The position numbers and the translations under genes were made by a program. From Silybum marianum (lineage: Eukaryota > Streptophyta > Magnoliopsida > Asterales > Asteraceae): a DNA stretch of 64,000 nt. Shown piece by piece: positions 11,472-23,938 of this stretch. The notes under the pieces were generated by a model that saw only the letters and a program-made list of their open reading frames with translations, was not told the origin of the DNA and made no database searches. Positions within the stretch are counted from its first letter, which is position 1, and every line of letters begins with the position of its first letter. The stretch spans positions 4,218,501 to 4,282,500 of the forward strand of contig CM072535.1 in the NCBI GenBank assembly GCA_036898165.1, written 5' to 3'.

Positions 11472-14400
11472 ATGGACACAATAACAGTAATTTCTTCCTC
11501 AGAAGTTTCTCCCTCGGATATCCAACAAGACAATGTACCTTACATTCATAAGGTTGGAATTCCCCCTAAACAAGGCCTCCTAAAGAAGTTCAAAACAACT
11601 GTGAAAGAAACGTTTTTCTCTGATGATCCTCTACGCCCTTTTAAAGGACAACCCAAATCTAGGCAAGTTATGCTAGGACTTCAAGCAATATTCCCCATTC
11701 TTGAATGGGGTAGGAATTATAATCTGAAAAAATTTAGAGGAGACCTTATTGCTGGACTCACCATTGCAAGTCTTTGCATTCCACAGGTACATAGTTTTAT
11801 TACATTTTTTTCTTACAAAGTAATAAACAAAATTAACATCGAATCTAGATGACTTGTTGGTTTTATGTTTTAACATACTTCTCTATATATAACAGGACAT
11901 TGGCTACTCAAAACTTGCCAACTTACCTCCTCAATTTGGACTATGTAAGACCTACGTACCAATTAATTAACTTACATTCACATTTATAAAAAGATTTTTT
12001 GATGATGCGTGTAGGTTATGTTTTTGCAGACTCGAGCTTCGTACCCCCATTGATTTATGCATGTATGGGTAGTTCACGAGACATAGCCATAGGACCTGTC
12101 GCAGTGGTGTCTCTTTTGTTGGGGACACTTATTCAGAATGAATTTGATCCCGCGACGAATGCAGTTGAGTATCGCAGGCTTGCATTTACAGCTACATTTT
12201 TCGCAGGGATAACTCAAGCTACTCTTGGACTTTTTAGGTAGGAAATCCATGAATTTGTTTATCTTGTTTATATATGTTTGATAGTGTAATTAGTTCATCT
12301 AAAATTGGAGTTTTTTCTTTTTGGATCAGATTGGGGTTCTTAATCGACTACCTTTCTCATGCTGCAATTGTCGGTTTTATGGGTGGAGCTGCCATCACCA
12401 TTGGCCTTCAACAGCTCAAGGGTTTTCTTAGTATCAAGCATTTCTCAAAGAGTACCGATATTATTTCTGTGATGACATCGGTTTTTCACTCCATGTATCA
12501 TGGAGTAAGTAGTTAAACTCTATTAATTTCTCTCTTTAGAAAAAAATAAAATAAAACAAATGTAGTTTATGAATCCCATTTGAACAATCTTAATTTCTTG
12601 TAATTAAAATTGCAGTGGAATTGGCAGACAATAGCCATTGGAACCAGTTTTTTAGCTCTGCTACTATCCGCCAAGTACATTGTAAGAGTTCATTATTATT
12701 CCTAGCTAGAACACAAAGTATTTCGACATTTTTGTTAACTCTAATACAACTTAATTACCAAATTAATTAACAGGCAAAGAAGAACAATAGACTCTTTTGG
12801 CTTCCTGCAATTGCTCCATTAATCTCCATCATATTGTCTACTTTTTTCGTTTATATCACCCATGCCGAGAAGAAAGGTGTTGCCATTGTAAGAACTTAGA
12901 ACTCTAAGCTTTCATTTCTCTTAATTTCTACGGTTATTAATATTTTATATAAAAAGTAATTTTAATTGTCTTGGTTTTCTTTTCTCTCAAAGGTGAAACA
13001 TATAGAGCAAGGAATCAACCCTCCATCTGTACATGAGCTTTATTTTTCTGGTGAATATCTTTATAAAGGGTTTAGGATTGGTGTTGTTGCTGGGATGATA
13101 GCTTTAACGGTATGTTCGTTTTCAAAAACTGTCTTTCTTTTCCTATATATAATCTCATTACGTCTTACCACATTTTCTTGATGTATTAATCAGGAAGCCG
13201 TTGCAATTGGAAGAACCTTTGCTTCAATGAAGGACTATCAAGTCGATGGGAACAAAGAAATGATAGCATTAGGAGCAATGAATGTTGTAGGCTCAATGAT
13301 TTCGTGCTATGTAGCAACAGGTAATTAAAAAGATATATTTTTTGTATCTTGGAGAGTTAATATATATATATATATATATATATATAACTTTTTTATTGTT
13401 TTGGTTTGTTTTTAGGGTCTTTTTCGCGATCGGCTGTGAATTATATGGCAGGTTGCCAAACAGCCGTATCTAACGTAGTGATGTCATGTCTTGTTTTCTT
13501 GACCTTGAAATTCTTGACACCTCTTTTCGAGTACACCCCGAATGCGATCCTCTCCTCCATCATCATATCTGCTGTGATCGGCTTAATAGATTACGAAGCC
13601 GCGATCTTAATCTGGAAGACTGATAAACTCGATTTTCTTGCTTGTATGGGAGCCTTTCTTGGCGTGATTTTTGCATCAGTCGAGATTGGTATTTTGATTG
13701 CGGTAAGAATTTGACCATGCATATTTTTACTTGTGAAACGTGAGTTTGAGGTTGATTTTTTTTATCTTTATTTAATTTTGTTGATTTAATTACTAGGTCT
13801 TTATATCGTTTGCTAAAATCCTTCTTCAAGTTACAAGGCCACAAACGGCTATTTTGGGAAGGATTCCAATGACGAGTGCTTACAGGAACATCGAACAATA
13901 TCCGGAGGCAACTAAAGTTCCGGGTGTTGTCATTGTAAGAGTCGATTGTGCTATCTACTTCTCCAACTCCAACTACATTAAAGAAAGGTACCATTTAAGT
14001 TAAATATTTCAAATATAAATAATCAATTAAAGCCTCTTTAATTATAAAATTATAATCGAAAGACTAAAAATGTGCATTATTTGCAGAATAATGAGATGGT
14101 TAACTGAAGAAGAAGAAGAAGAAGAAGAAGAGCATCTAAGAGCAGCAAACCAACCAAGAGTTCAGTTCTTAATCATTGAGATGTCATGTAAGAAACTTAC
14201 CCTTTTTTATATTGCACTCGAGTTAATTGTCATCAATATATATATATATATATCCATCTTTCCCTTAATCACTATATATATATATATATCCATCTTTCCC
14301 TTAATTTGCAGCGGTTACCGACATTGATACTAGTGGAATACATGCACTTGAAGAGTTGTACAACAGTTTGGTTAAAAAAGATATTCAGGTACTTAAGTAG

Positions 14401-14685
14401 CCATTCTAAGTTTCTAACATCCATTGGTTATATTGAGTTAGATTCTTAAATTCAAATTTTGAGAAGGTCATTCATTTAAATATTATTTATAGGAAGTGCG
14501 AAAAATCTAATTTACAATATCTTAATTTGTTGGTTTAACAGCTTGTTCTTGTAAACCCTGGTCGGCTGCTATTAGAAAAGTTATATGCGTCGGGTTTCAT
14601 TCAAATGATCAATGATAGCAATGTATTCTTGACCGTAGCCGATGCTGTACTAACATGTTCACCCAAGATCCTTCTAGAGGTCTAG
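11472..14685 (+). CDS. SULTR1: High-affinity sulfate transporter, SULTR1 group (13 exons, intact)
   Basis: This is a proton-coupled sulfate importer of the plasma membrane (SLC26/SulP family). Exons: 11472-11786, 11896-11944, 12030-12237, 12330-12504, 12616-12681, 12774-12887, 12993-13109, 13194-13320, 13416-13702, 13797-13987, 14087-14187, 14312-14388, 14542-14685. All junctions are GT-AG, phases agree, and the coding length is 1,971 nt (656 residues), the family's normal size. A TAG lies two codons before the ATG. Landmarks: TTVKETFFSDDPL (near residue 45), SLCIPQDIGYSKLANLP (~105), MGSSRDIAIGPVAVVSLL, GGAAITIGLQQLKGFL, GNKEMIALGAMN, GSFSRSAVN (~391), then a C-terminal STAS domain (about 510-640) with DIDTSG, Thr at about 590. 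SULTR1-type residues at these sites favour group 1 over group 3; the exact isoform is not assigned. Odd: nine Glu (557-565) from a GAA repeat just before the main STAS core. Confidence 0.95.
14236..14307 (+). repeat. Duplicated TA/pyrimidine tract in SULTR1 intron 11
   Basis: A unit made of (TA)n followed by TCCATCTTTCCCTTAAT is present twice in tandem, directly before the splice acceptor of exon 12. Only the second copy is followed by a usable TTTGCAG. The duplication adds about 36 bp and may affect splicing efficiency. Confidence 0.85.
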
Positions 14686-14998
14686 GTGATCAACATAAAT
14701 GAGTGGAGACTTGTATATATATATATATATATATATATATGATTTGTAATAGTGGTAATCAAGTGTTGCCATTCAGACTTATTATTGTGTAGAATGGAGA
14801 ATGTTGCAAGGATTTGAAGCTATTTAAAGGGTTTTTTTGATCTCTTGGTTTCTTTATTTGAAGAATATCACAAATTCTACATGTAAATGACTTGAGTTCG
14901 AATGAGGATTTCACATTTCATTTCAAAGGGGTATTATTGTAATTTTATATAGATTTATTATGGATGAAAATTTTAACAGAGCTTGTAGTTTCAAATCC
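14686..14998 (+). other. SULTR1 3' flank / probable 3' UTR
   Basis: A non-coding stretch with a (TA)n microsatellite at about 14715-14740. The transcript end cannot be fixed; a canonical AATAAA at the right distance is not obvious. No other feature seen. Confidence 0.5.
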
Positions 14999-15013
14999 AA
15001 AGTTATGCAAACT

Positions 15014-15193
15014 AACCAAAGGGTGGTGCCTCAAGAGTTTGATCAGCTTGGTCAATAGTAGTATTAGGAGGTCCCATATTCAAACCCAAAAAGGCTCAAA
15101 TACGGTGACTTCGGGCTACCCATGAAGCGGATAGTCGCCCTGGAATTAGTAGGCTCACATAACAGGTTGGATATCAGGTTAATAAAAATAAAT
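15014..15193 (+). mobile_element. SINE with perfect 15-bp target-site duplication
   Basis: The 180-bp body is flanked by AAAGTTATGCAAACT at 14999-15013 and 15194-15208, an exact 15-bp direct repeat. It has a Pol III B-box-like ATTCAAACCC (15078-15087), an A-box-like region near 15028-15045, a conserved GTGACTTCGGGCTACCCATG block, and an A-rich tail (AATAAAAATAAAT). Structure and TSD length fit a tRNA-derived SINE moved by LINE-type target-primed reverse transcription. It lies about 330 bp past the SULTR1 stop codon. Confidence 0.85.
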
Positions 15194-15208
15194 AAAGTTA
15201 TGCAAACT

Positions 15209-16709
15209 TACATTGCGTACAATGCTTGTTGTTGCTATAGAAAATTAGAAATGTTATACTAACGGACGTCCGTCTCTATCAATCAATTTCTTCTTAAATT
15301 TATATCATCTAAAATTGTATTGATAATTAATAATTTTTTTAGGCTCATTCGAATAATTTATAAGTCAAATATATTTGAATTACTAGTAATTTATCTCATC
15401 AAAACTGTATGTATAAGAATAAAAATTAGATAAAAACCAAGACTAAAGTTTGCATTAACTATGATTGATAATTTATGTGATTGATAATTTATTTTCTTTT
15501 AAAAGTGTAATTAAAAAGGTATGAATCTAAAATAATATTTTTACATTGACAAAAATTCAAGGTTTAAAATAGCGTGAGGTATGACGTGACGGTCCGATTA
15601 AGACAAATCTTTATATCATATAAGTTATTATAGATATAACATATATTTTTTACTATTACCTTAATGAGTAAATAATATTAAATGGTTTAAATAAGGTTAT
15701 ACATTACAAACTCACAAATAAGACATCAAAAAAAAGTAAGAAAAATCAAATATTACAATATAAAAACGCTATGCCGTAAGACACAAGTCTTAAGTCATGG
15801 GACGCCATGACAAGCTGTTGGACGATCTTTTATGATCCCTAGAAAACTTTAAATAAATTAGTATTTAACTTTTTGATAAAAGAAATACCTCAAATAAATT
15901 TTATAAAAAATTAAATATATAAAAAATTGTAAGAATTGTTAATAATACATAACAAAACCGATCTAACTGGAATAAAACGATTTAGTCTAAAATCAGGCTT
16001 TTACCCAATCTTATGTCTAACAGTTAGAAAATTTGAGATTGACTAAAGCCCATCGGACCTAACACGATCTTGGGTTGAGCTTGATTATCAATAAAACCAA
16101 ATAGTTTATATCATTTCTTTGTTTACTTGTAGAAGGCATATTTGATAGGGTGTCAAAAATAAACCGAACCCGAATAATCTGTCGAACCAAATGCAATTTG
16201 GGTTAAGCGATTTCGGTTTACCGAATAAGAATCCTTAGTTGGTTTAATTTTCGATTAACCTTTTTCTAAGTTGGTAAAATCGAATTAAATGAATAATTTC
16301 AAATTGTATTATATAACTAGTTGGGTACCCGTGCAATGCGACGAGATGTCAATTATTTTGTAAATCAAAAATATATATATGATATTTATGTTCATTATAA
16401 ACTTCAAAATTTATAATTAAATTACAATTGCATTTGAATATGTAACATACCCAAGACGGTAATAAACTGAAACATGCTTAATTAGCAATTTAAATAATAA
16501 GGCATAATAAATAAATTGCATAAACTAAGACTAGACTAGTCGTGTATCCTCCTCCCCTTGGGGAATGTAGTCATGAAAACTCACGATTTGATGAAGGTAT
16601 AACTACATGTAATTATTGAGAGCTTGGAATGAACCTTACACCTAACAAAAGATAGGGGTATAATTTTTTGAGAACCTCATTTTTTGTGAAGACTTGAGAA
16701 CCCCTCTCA
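15209..16709. other. AT-rich intergenic DNA
   Basis: No gene is seen. The segment 16140-16280 has repeated AACCGAA/CGGTTTACCGA-type motifs resembling the inner part of a hAT MITE, and 16318-16345 has CTAGTTGGGTACCCGTGCAATGCG, a sequence type common at ends of plant DNA transposons. Neither can be bounded. Confidence 0.5.
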
Positions 16710-16717
16710 TCCATTTA

Positions 16718-19700
16718 TAGGGGTGAGCATTTGGACCGAACTGGCCCGAACCGGCGTTGAACCGGTTTGGAACCGGAAATGCGATATTATTAGAACCAAT
16801 AACCGGACTGTATAGGCAATACCGGTGCCGGTTCCGGTCCCGGTTTTCCGGTCAAAAGCCCGGTTGGAACCGCTTTAATTCCAAATCAACCAACAAAAAT
16901 AATACTCTAATTTTTCAAAATATTCATAGTTTAATATATATAGCAATCTAAAAATATTCATAGTTTAATACCAAATTAAGTGTAAAGTAATCACAAGATG
17001 TTCAAAGTTTAATACCAATTACAAAATCAAGCGTAAAATAATCCCAAAATATTCAAAGTTTAATACTAAATCAACCAATAAAAATCATCTTCTAACTTTC
17101 CATTGCCCTCTTCCCCATTGCTTTGCCATTTACTTTGTTTAAAGCTTTTGCAATCTCTATATAAACACAAACCAAAAGGATTGTTAGTATTTAATAAAAA
17201 GTAATACTCGTTTCAAAATAGAACAAAAATTGAAAAAAAAAATACCCAAAGGTATATCATCGTCCTTCAAGATGTCGTCGATGTCGTCTATTATCTGCTT
17301 TCTAGAGTTTCTAACCCAATCTTCGGTGCACAACAAAGCTTCAACTATCAACGTCGACAAACTAGTCCGATACTCATTTAAAACTCTACCACTAGTGCTA
17401 AACGCGGACTCGGACGCCACAGTTGAAGTTTGAATCGACAATATCTCTAACAACAAAATAATTAAAATTATAACAACATTAATTTATAAACAAACTTTGA
17501 AAGACTAAAAAAAAGAAGTAGTAATTACCTTTTGCCATCCGAGCAACTATTGGGAACCGCATCGCATTAACTTTCCACCAACCAAGAACATCAAAATTCT
17601 TTTTGTAAGCTGTTCAAGTCTTTTTCAAATAGCTTCTTAACTCGTTATCCGTCGGATCCGAGTTGCTACCTCACGTGTTAAGGAAATCGCCGAAAAAGTC
17701 GTTATCATGATCATCACAAACAACAACTGTTTGACGATTTTCTTGTTGAGAAGACCCGTCATTGTCGAATATTTCCAAGTAGGTCCTAAACAATTTCTCC
17801 ATCCTCATCTCGATCTCCCGAACCATTTGACGCACTTTCAACTCTTTGTTTGAGTTTGTCATCGAGGCATCCATGTACCCGACAATTGTTTTAAAAGAAT
17901 GTAGCAAAAAGTTCGACTTCATGGTAGGATCTAGCAAAACCCCGAAGTACGTAAAATCATTCATCTTGTCGTAGGCACCCCAATACTTGTCGTATTTTTC
18001 CCTCATGTCCTTTCCCTCGTTGAAAAATTTCTTAGATGCATATCCACATCTAAGACTTCCCGGATAAAGAGATGTACTAAAGGTGTTGATGTAGCCGAAA
18101 CGGTATCCGTCTTTGTCTTAAACTTCTCAAGGAACTCCACCATATCTTTTACCACATCAAAGTCCGAACGCTCCAGTACTCTACCAAGATCTTTTTCATA
18201 CGCGGGATCTATCAAAAATACATAAATAAATAAGGTGTTTATAGTCTAAAATGAAGTATAACAATTAAAAATTAATACTTTTTATATAGTCTAAAATAAG
18301 TTAAACAATTAAAAAAATATATCTTTTATATAATATAAAATGAAGTAAAACAATAAAAAAAATAATACATTGTATGCCAAATTCCAAAAACGCCTCTCGT
18401 AACTCGTATGCGGTCTTCAATAACTCGAAAGTCGAATTCCATCCGGTAGGGGTGTCACCACATAGAAACTTCTTCATTTCTAACTCACAATCATTCATCG
18501 CCTTTTTAAACTTGCTTATCTGTTGTGTCGAATGTCTAATGTACCTTACGGCCCTTTGGACACATTCGACATGGTAGTTTTGGAACTTTAGTCCATCCCT
18601 TACGATAAGGTTTAGAATGTGGGCCATACACCTTATGTGGAAATGTTTTCCACCGTCGTAAAGATTGGACAACTTTTTAACCAAAAACTCAATTGCCTTG
18701 TCGTTAGAGGTGGCGTTATCCACGGTCATAGACATGACATTTTTCCTACCCCATCCATGAATGCAATCTAGTAATTCTCGGCCAATATCCTCTCCTTTGT
18801 GGCTATTTATCTCCCTAAAGTTTATTATTCTCTTGTGCATTACCCAATTTTCATCTCTAAAGTGGGCCGTGACCACCATGTAATTCACCCTTGACAAGAG
18901 GACGTCCAAGTATCCGTTGTCAAATGTATTGTGGTCTTTGGGTTACTCAAATATTGAACCATTTTTGTTCTTTCTTCTATGTAAAAGTTGGCTACATCCC
19001 GGGAAATCTTATGTCTCGATGGCGCAACATAACCCTAACATTTAGTGCGTTGGTATATTCGATGAAGGCCTCATTTTCAACGAACTTAAATGGTAGTTCA
19101 CCTACCACAAAAAGGTTTAATAATGCCTTTTTTTATCCTTGACTCGTCATGTTTCCATGCTGTCACACTAGAATCCCCACCCGTGTCTTTCTTAAGACTC
19201 AACTTCGTTTGATTTTTATCTTGGTTATTATCTGGGTTTTTTTGCACCTCTTTGCATGTTTGTTTAAAGTTGAAGTCCCGTTTCGGTTTGGATCGACTTT
19301 TAGTAAAGATTTGCAAAACTTACATTGTGCATACTTTCTTTCCACACCATCATCCTCCACAATCATTCTTCTATCGAACAATTTCTAATAAGCGGCTCTT
19401 TCGTTGCCATCTTTTTTTTTTGTCGTTTCGTAGGCTTTGGCACATCTTCTTTTTGAGAATCATCATTGATATTAACTCGAGGTGTAGGACCAACAAATTC
19501 ATCTTCACTACCCTAAAAACAAATGAAAACAAGTTAAACAAAAACAACACAAATCAAGTCACGCAAATATTTGTGAAGTGTTCAAACAATCAAATTATAT
19601 TATTCATTCTTCAATTCTTGTCTTTTGAACTTCCTTTATTGTCAAAAGTAATACAATTATCATGTTGATTTTGATTGACTACACGTTTTTATAAAACATT

Positions 19701-20063
19701 TTAAAAACAAATAAATAATAAAACATGCATTTACAATTTCGTAAATATGACATGTAAATCATGGTGTTTTAGAATAGAGAGGTGGAATCTTTTTTTGTTA
19801 CAAAAGATTTACTTGTTAAATTTTGAAAGGTTATTTTAAGATATTAGAAAACATAATAAATTAATTAAATTAGGATTAGATAATCATTTAAAAAACCGGG
19901 CCGGTTCCGGTTAATTACCCGAAAAATTGGCACCGAACCCGGTTTGGAACCGGAACCGAATATGAAGGATTTGAAGAACCGAAAATTGGACCTGTTGGAC
20001 TATACCGGTGCCGGTGCCGGTCCCAGTTCGGGCGGATTCTTGTGGGTCAAATGCTCACCCCTA
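16718..20063 (-). mobile_element. Complete hAT transposon with 8-bp TSD
   Basis: Terminal inverted repeats TAGGGGTGAGCATTTG (16718-16733) and its complement (20048-20063) bound 3,346 bp. The target duplication TCCATTTA (16710-16717) against TCCATATA (20064-20071) matches 7 of 8, as expected for hAT. Both subterminal regions (16740-16870 and 19895-20035) are packed with ACCGG/CCGGT motifs, the likely transposase-binding sites. A broken transposase gene fills the middle on the minus strand. Confidence 0.92.
17184..19400 (-). pseudogene. hAT transposase (BED, RNase H-like, hATC), degenerate
   Basis: It would cut and paste the surrounding hAT element. N-terminal piece (about 19199-19381): a BED zinc finger, CKFCKSLL...LNKHAKRC. 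Middle (18301-18909): the catalytic RNase H-like region with MSMTVDNATSND, HIRCMAHILNLIVRDGL and GWNSTFELL. Then 17671-18215 with an LLDPTMKSNFL-type stretch, and the C-terminal dimerisation domain hATC (17184-17456) with TSTVASESAFSTSGRVLNEYR. Some gaps (17457-17670, 18216-18375) could be introns, but stops and frame changes between 18900 and 19200 show it is inactive. The conserved hATC block is nearly untouched. Confidence 0.9.
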
Positions 20064-20071
20064 TCCATATA

Positions 20072-20319
20072 AATTAATCAATTAAATTAAACTAATAATT
20101 ACGTTAAGGCCTATTTGGTAATTATAAGATTAACGAGATAATTATGGTAAATATTTTATTAATAAAAAATATGTTAAGCTTATCATTTTATTTTAGTTCC
20201 CATGATTATAGGATTCTATTTTTAAATCATTGTATATTGGTAATGCAAAACAAGAAAAATCTGCAGATTCGTGAGGAGCACAACATGAAGCAGACAAAGA
20301 ACAACAAGAAGGAGAAGAA
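20072..20319. other. Spacer between hAT element and FAR1-like pseudogene
   Basis: AT-rich, no feature recognised. Confidence 0.5.
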
Positions 20320-23122
20320 GTGAAGAAGATGAAGAAGAACAATAACGATATTCAACATTACGATGATGATTATGATCAGGAATGGATTGAAGATTCTGCA
20401 CAACAAGCACATATCCAAGACGATGATGATTTTGATATTGGGTTGTCACCGTATATAAATCACAATGAAGATTACTCAAATTCGGTTCCTGATAATAGCA
20501 TTGAAACAACTGATCAAGAAATGGACATTTATAATTCAGAAGAATATGCATTAGGGATAATACATCCCAACGTGGAAGGTGAAGGGTCATCAATTAAGGA
20601 TCATGAGAAATGTAAGATGTAAATTACATCAAAGTCTTTGTTTTTCAATTTATATTTATTTATAACATGTAATCTGTATGGTTAAAAAAAACTGTGCATA
20701 TTGTGATAGCACTTAATGTGGATACATCTGGATATTTATTTAAAACAGGTCATTTGTATCCTCAAAAAAAATTGTTCACATTGTGAAAGCAGTTAATGTG
20801 ACGGGTCTATTGAAGAATACAATATAAGTATTATTACATTTTCCATTTTTTTCAAAAAGTTATGTTTGTATATTTAATTACGCATTGATTGACAACGTTT
20901 AAGGTAATTGTATTACCCAATCTATTACCCGCATATGAGAATGAGCACTGTGTGAACAGTTTCATACTAACTGTATACATCATATATGCAGATAATATAG
21001 CTAGTGAAAGTTTTTTCGAATCTACCGGTGGTAGTAGAACGTTGATTCCTCGTGTTGATGAATCATTAAGGCCTATAATAGGATATGTATTCCCTTCACT
21101 TGAACATGCTTTCTTAATGTATAAGGCATATGCAAAGAAGGCTAGTTTTGTTGTTCGAAGGTCATCATAGAAGATGAATCCTATGAATAACATTCAGAAT
21201 AAGTATTTTGTTTGTTCGAAGTATGGAGAACCTGAAAAAAAAAGTCATACGACTCTTTGAACCCAACTCCAGGAGAGAAAGAAATGCGTAACTCAAACGT
21301 CAAGAGGACCGGATGTAGAGCTTATATCAAGTTTCGTCTTGTTAAAGGAAAAACATCATACGAGTGTTATGGCTTTGTAGAGGAACACAATCATGCACTT
21401 TTGAGAGAACACGAGAAACCATTTCCACGTCCTGCTAGGCAAATGACATTTGCCGACGAATTGCTTGTCCACGATACACGTACTTCAAAAATGGGTGCAT
21501 CTCGTGCTCACAAGTAACGAACATCAATGATAAGTGGTTACGAGCATGGTGGTCCTACTGTAGTTGATTATCAGAACTATAAACGGGATTGTGACAATTT
21601 CGTTGGACGCGGTGATGCTAAAATGTTGGTTGAACAATTTAGGAAAAGAAAGTTGTCTGAACCCAACTTTTTTTATGCATATGATTGCGAGAAGGATGAG
21701 TTGAATGTTATTTTCTAGGCCGACGAGGTTGCCTTGTTTAATTATTCGTAATTTGGTGACGTTATTTCATTTGATTCCACATTTCGTACTAATAGGTAAT
21801 CAACACATCTATTCCTTTTGAATTATTTATACAAATTTCTAGTGGTTTACTTTGTCTTATAATTGTATGAATGTATCAGACATTCGATGGTTTTTGTTCC
21901 TTTTACTGCGGTCGACAACCACAATCATAATGTAATTGTCGGTGCTGCCCTTTCAACCAGAGAAAATGTTATAAATTACACGTGGATATTGGAAGCATTT
22001 ATGCAAGCACATAGTAAAGCACCATCATTGGTGCTTACTGATAAATGCCCGACAATGAAACAAGCCGTGGAAAAGGTTTTCCCTAATTCAAGACATAAGT
22101 TGTGCTTATGGCATATTTCGTCTAAATTACATAAATACGTAAGATTTATTTATTCACATTTTGTAAATGTTCTTTATCTTATAGTTAATATTTTTTATTT
22201 GTGTTTGTAATTTATTAAACGTGTATACATAATAGATACTGGGAGAGATTCTTAGTAATACTCCGTTTCGGAAAGATTTTAATAAACTCGTCTGGAATGT
22301 GCACATGGATCCTGACGTATTTGAGGAAATATGGAGTATTTTAATTGAACAATACTCCCTTCATGGTAACAAATGGTTGAAGAAAATGTATAAAATCAGA
22401 GATCGTTGGATCCCCGCCTACTTCAAACAGATCCAGTTATGTTGTCTTATGAAGACAAAATCCAGGTCAGAGAGCATGAACTCTTTTTTTAATGAGTTCT
22501 CCAATAAAGAGAATAATTTATGGAAATTCATCACATCTTATGATTTTGCTTTGGATAAGCAACGACAAGATCAAATGCGTCTTGATTTTGTTACACGGAC
22601 AACATTGCCTCGTTGGTTGACCCATTCACGGTTGGAAAATAATGCATGTGATATGTACAGGTGCACAAAATTTTTTGACATTAAGAAGGAAATAGACAAG
22701 GCGTTTTTGGGGTGCTCAATCAACAGTGTTGTTTCATTGGATGATACCAAGGTTTCAATTATTTCTCATTTAGGCAAAACTTATCAGAAGAAGGCCGAGA
22801 ATCAGGTTTTAAATACAAATTTTGGTTTTCATTAATGTAAATTCTATACATGAAGCATATAATTTTTGTTGTTGTATGAATATAACAAATTTGGTATTCC
22901 TTGTACGTTGTGCGAAATGTTGAGGATCCAACAATTAATTGCAGTTGCAACCATTTTGTTCGTCATGGTTATCTATGTCGACATGTATTTAAAGTACTGA
23001 TGAATGCCAGTATTGAAACCATACCTGAACAATATGTGCCGAGGCGTTGGATGCGTGACCTAATGCCTATTGATTTGCAAAATAGTCAACATAGGATGTT
23101 AGAAAATATTTTAGAAGTATGA
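20320..23122 (+). pseudogene. FAR1-related / MULE-type transposase pseudogene
   Basis: Domains of the FHY3/FAR1 family, derived from Mutator-like transposases, occur in order. An acidic N-terminus is at 20320-20622. The FAR1 DNA-binding domain is at about 21000-21450 (GYVFPSLEHAFLMYKAYAKK, then GCRAYIKFRL and EEHNHAL). The MULE transposase core is at 21863-22140 (FVPFTAVDNHN, LSTRENVINYTWILEAF, VLTDKCPTMKQAV, LCLWHI), followed by 22299-22835. A SWIM zinc finger is at 22930-23000 (CSCNHFVRHGYLCRHVFKVL). In-frame stops or shifts occur near 21170, 21260, 21517 and 21720, so it is dead. It could be a host FRS gene relic or a MULE; no TIRs were found. The copia LTR begins just after. Confidence 0.88.
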
Positions 23123-23154
23123 ATCAGAATTCTCTTTAAAGAAACAAGTTAGTC

Positions 23155-23636
23155 TGTTCAGAAGCATATTACATCAGAAGCACTTAACTTCAGAAGAAGT
23201 GGTTCAGAAGAAACGTCGTTAATCTAGAAGATTGGCTATCTTCTGGATTCTACTTTATGGACTACACGTGCTTTGATGACATGATACGTCATGCCTTTGG
23301 TGTGTAACTGAATTTGTTACAAGTACATGTGACGTGTCATTATGTAATAGGCTAGATCTTTGGCTTTTCTCTTTGTAACAGTATATATAGAGCTAGCCTT
23401 TACAGTTATCAAAGTCGATAAATTTGGAGAGAAATAGAGTGAGAGTAATTTGTACTGGAATCATCGATATATTTAGTGATATACAAATTACTGTTGTTCT
23501 TCATATTTTTTTTCAATTATCATTTACAATTCTATATTACTGCTGATTAATTGCTTTCGCTTTATATTCTTATTATTCATATCTAATCAACTGTTTATGA
23601 GTATTTGTGGGATCTGGGTTCCAACAATTGGTATCA
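23155..23636 (+). mobile_element. 5' LTR of a + strand copia element
   Basis: Starts TGTTCAGAAG and ends TTCCAACA, 482 bp with TG...CA ends, followed two bases later by a tRNA-iMet primer site. A TATATATAG motif near 23381-23390 is a likely promoter. CAGAAG repeats crowd the first 80 bp. The start is the least certain part. A matching 3' LTR was not found. Confidence 0.7.
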
Positions 23637-23638
23637 GA

Positions 23639-23649
23639 GTCATCTAATC
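23639..23649 (+). other. Primer-binding site, tRNA-iMet type
   Basis: TGGTATCAGAG directly after the LTR end fixes + orientation of the copia element. Confidence 0.88.
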
Positions 23650-23938
23650 AATCTATTGATTATTTGATCTAATCCAGTATGGAGAAATCCCTACTCAATT
23701 AGAATTGTCTCGATTTTAAGCCACTTTGATAAATTCTACCCTGTTTTACGAGTTTTTATTGTTCTTATACAATTTTTCTCATATTCAGTGGTATTTCTAG
23801 CTAAAATCTTAGTTTCTTTGTTCATCGACAAACAAATTCAAGTTCAAGTCAATAGAAATCGTTCTAAAACTTTTCTTTTTCTCTAAAAATCCTCATATTC
23901 TCCTTTTCTCAAAAACGACAAATTCTAACCTAAACACC

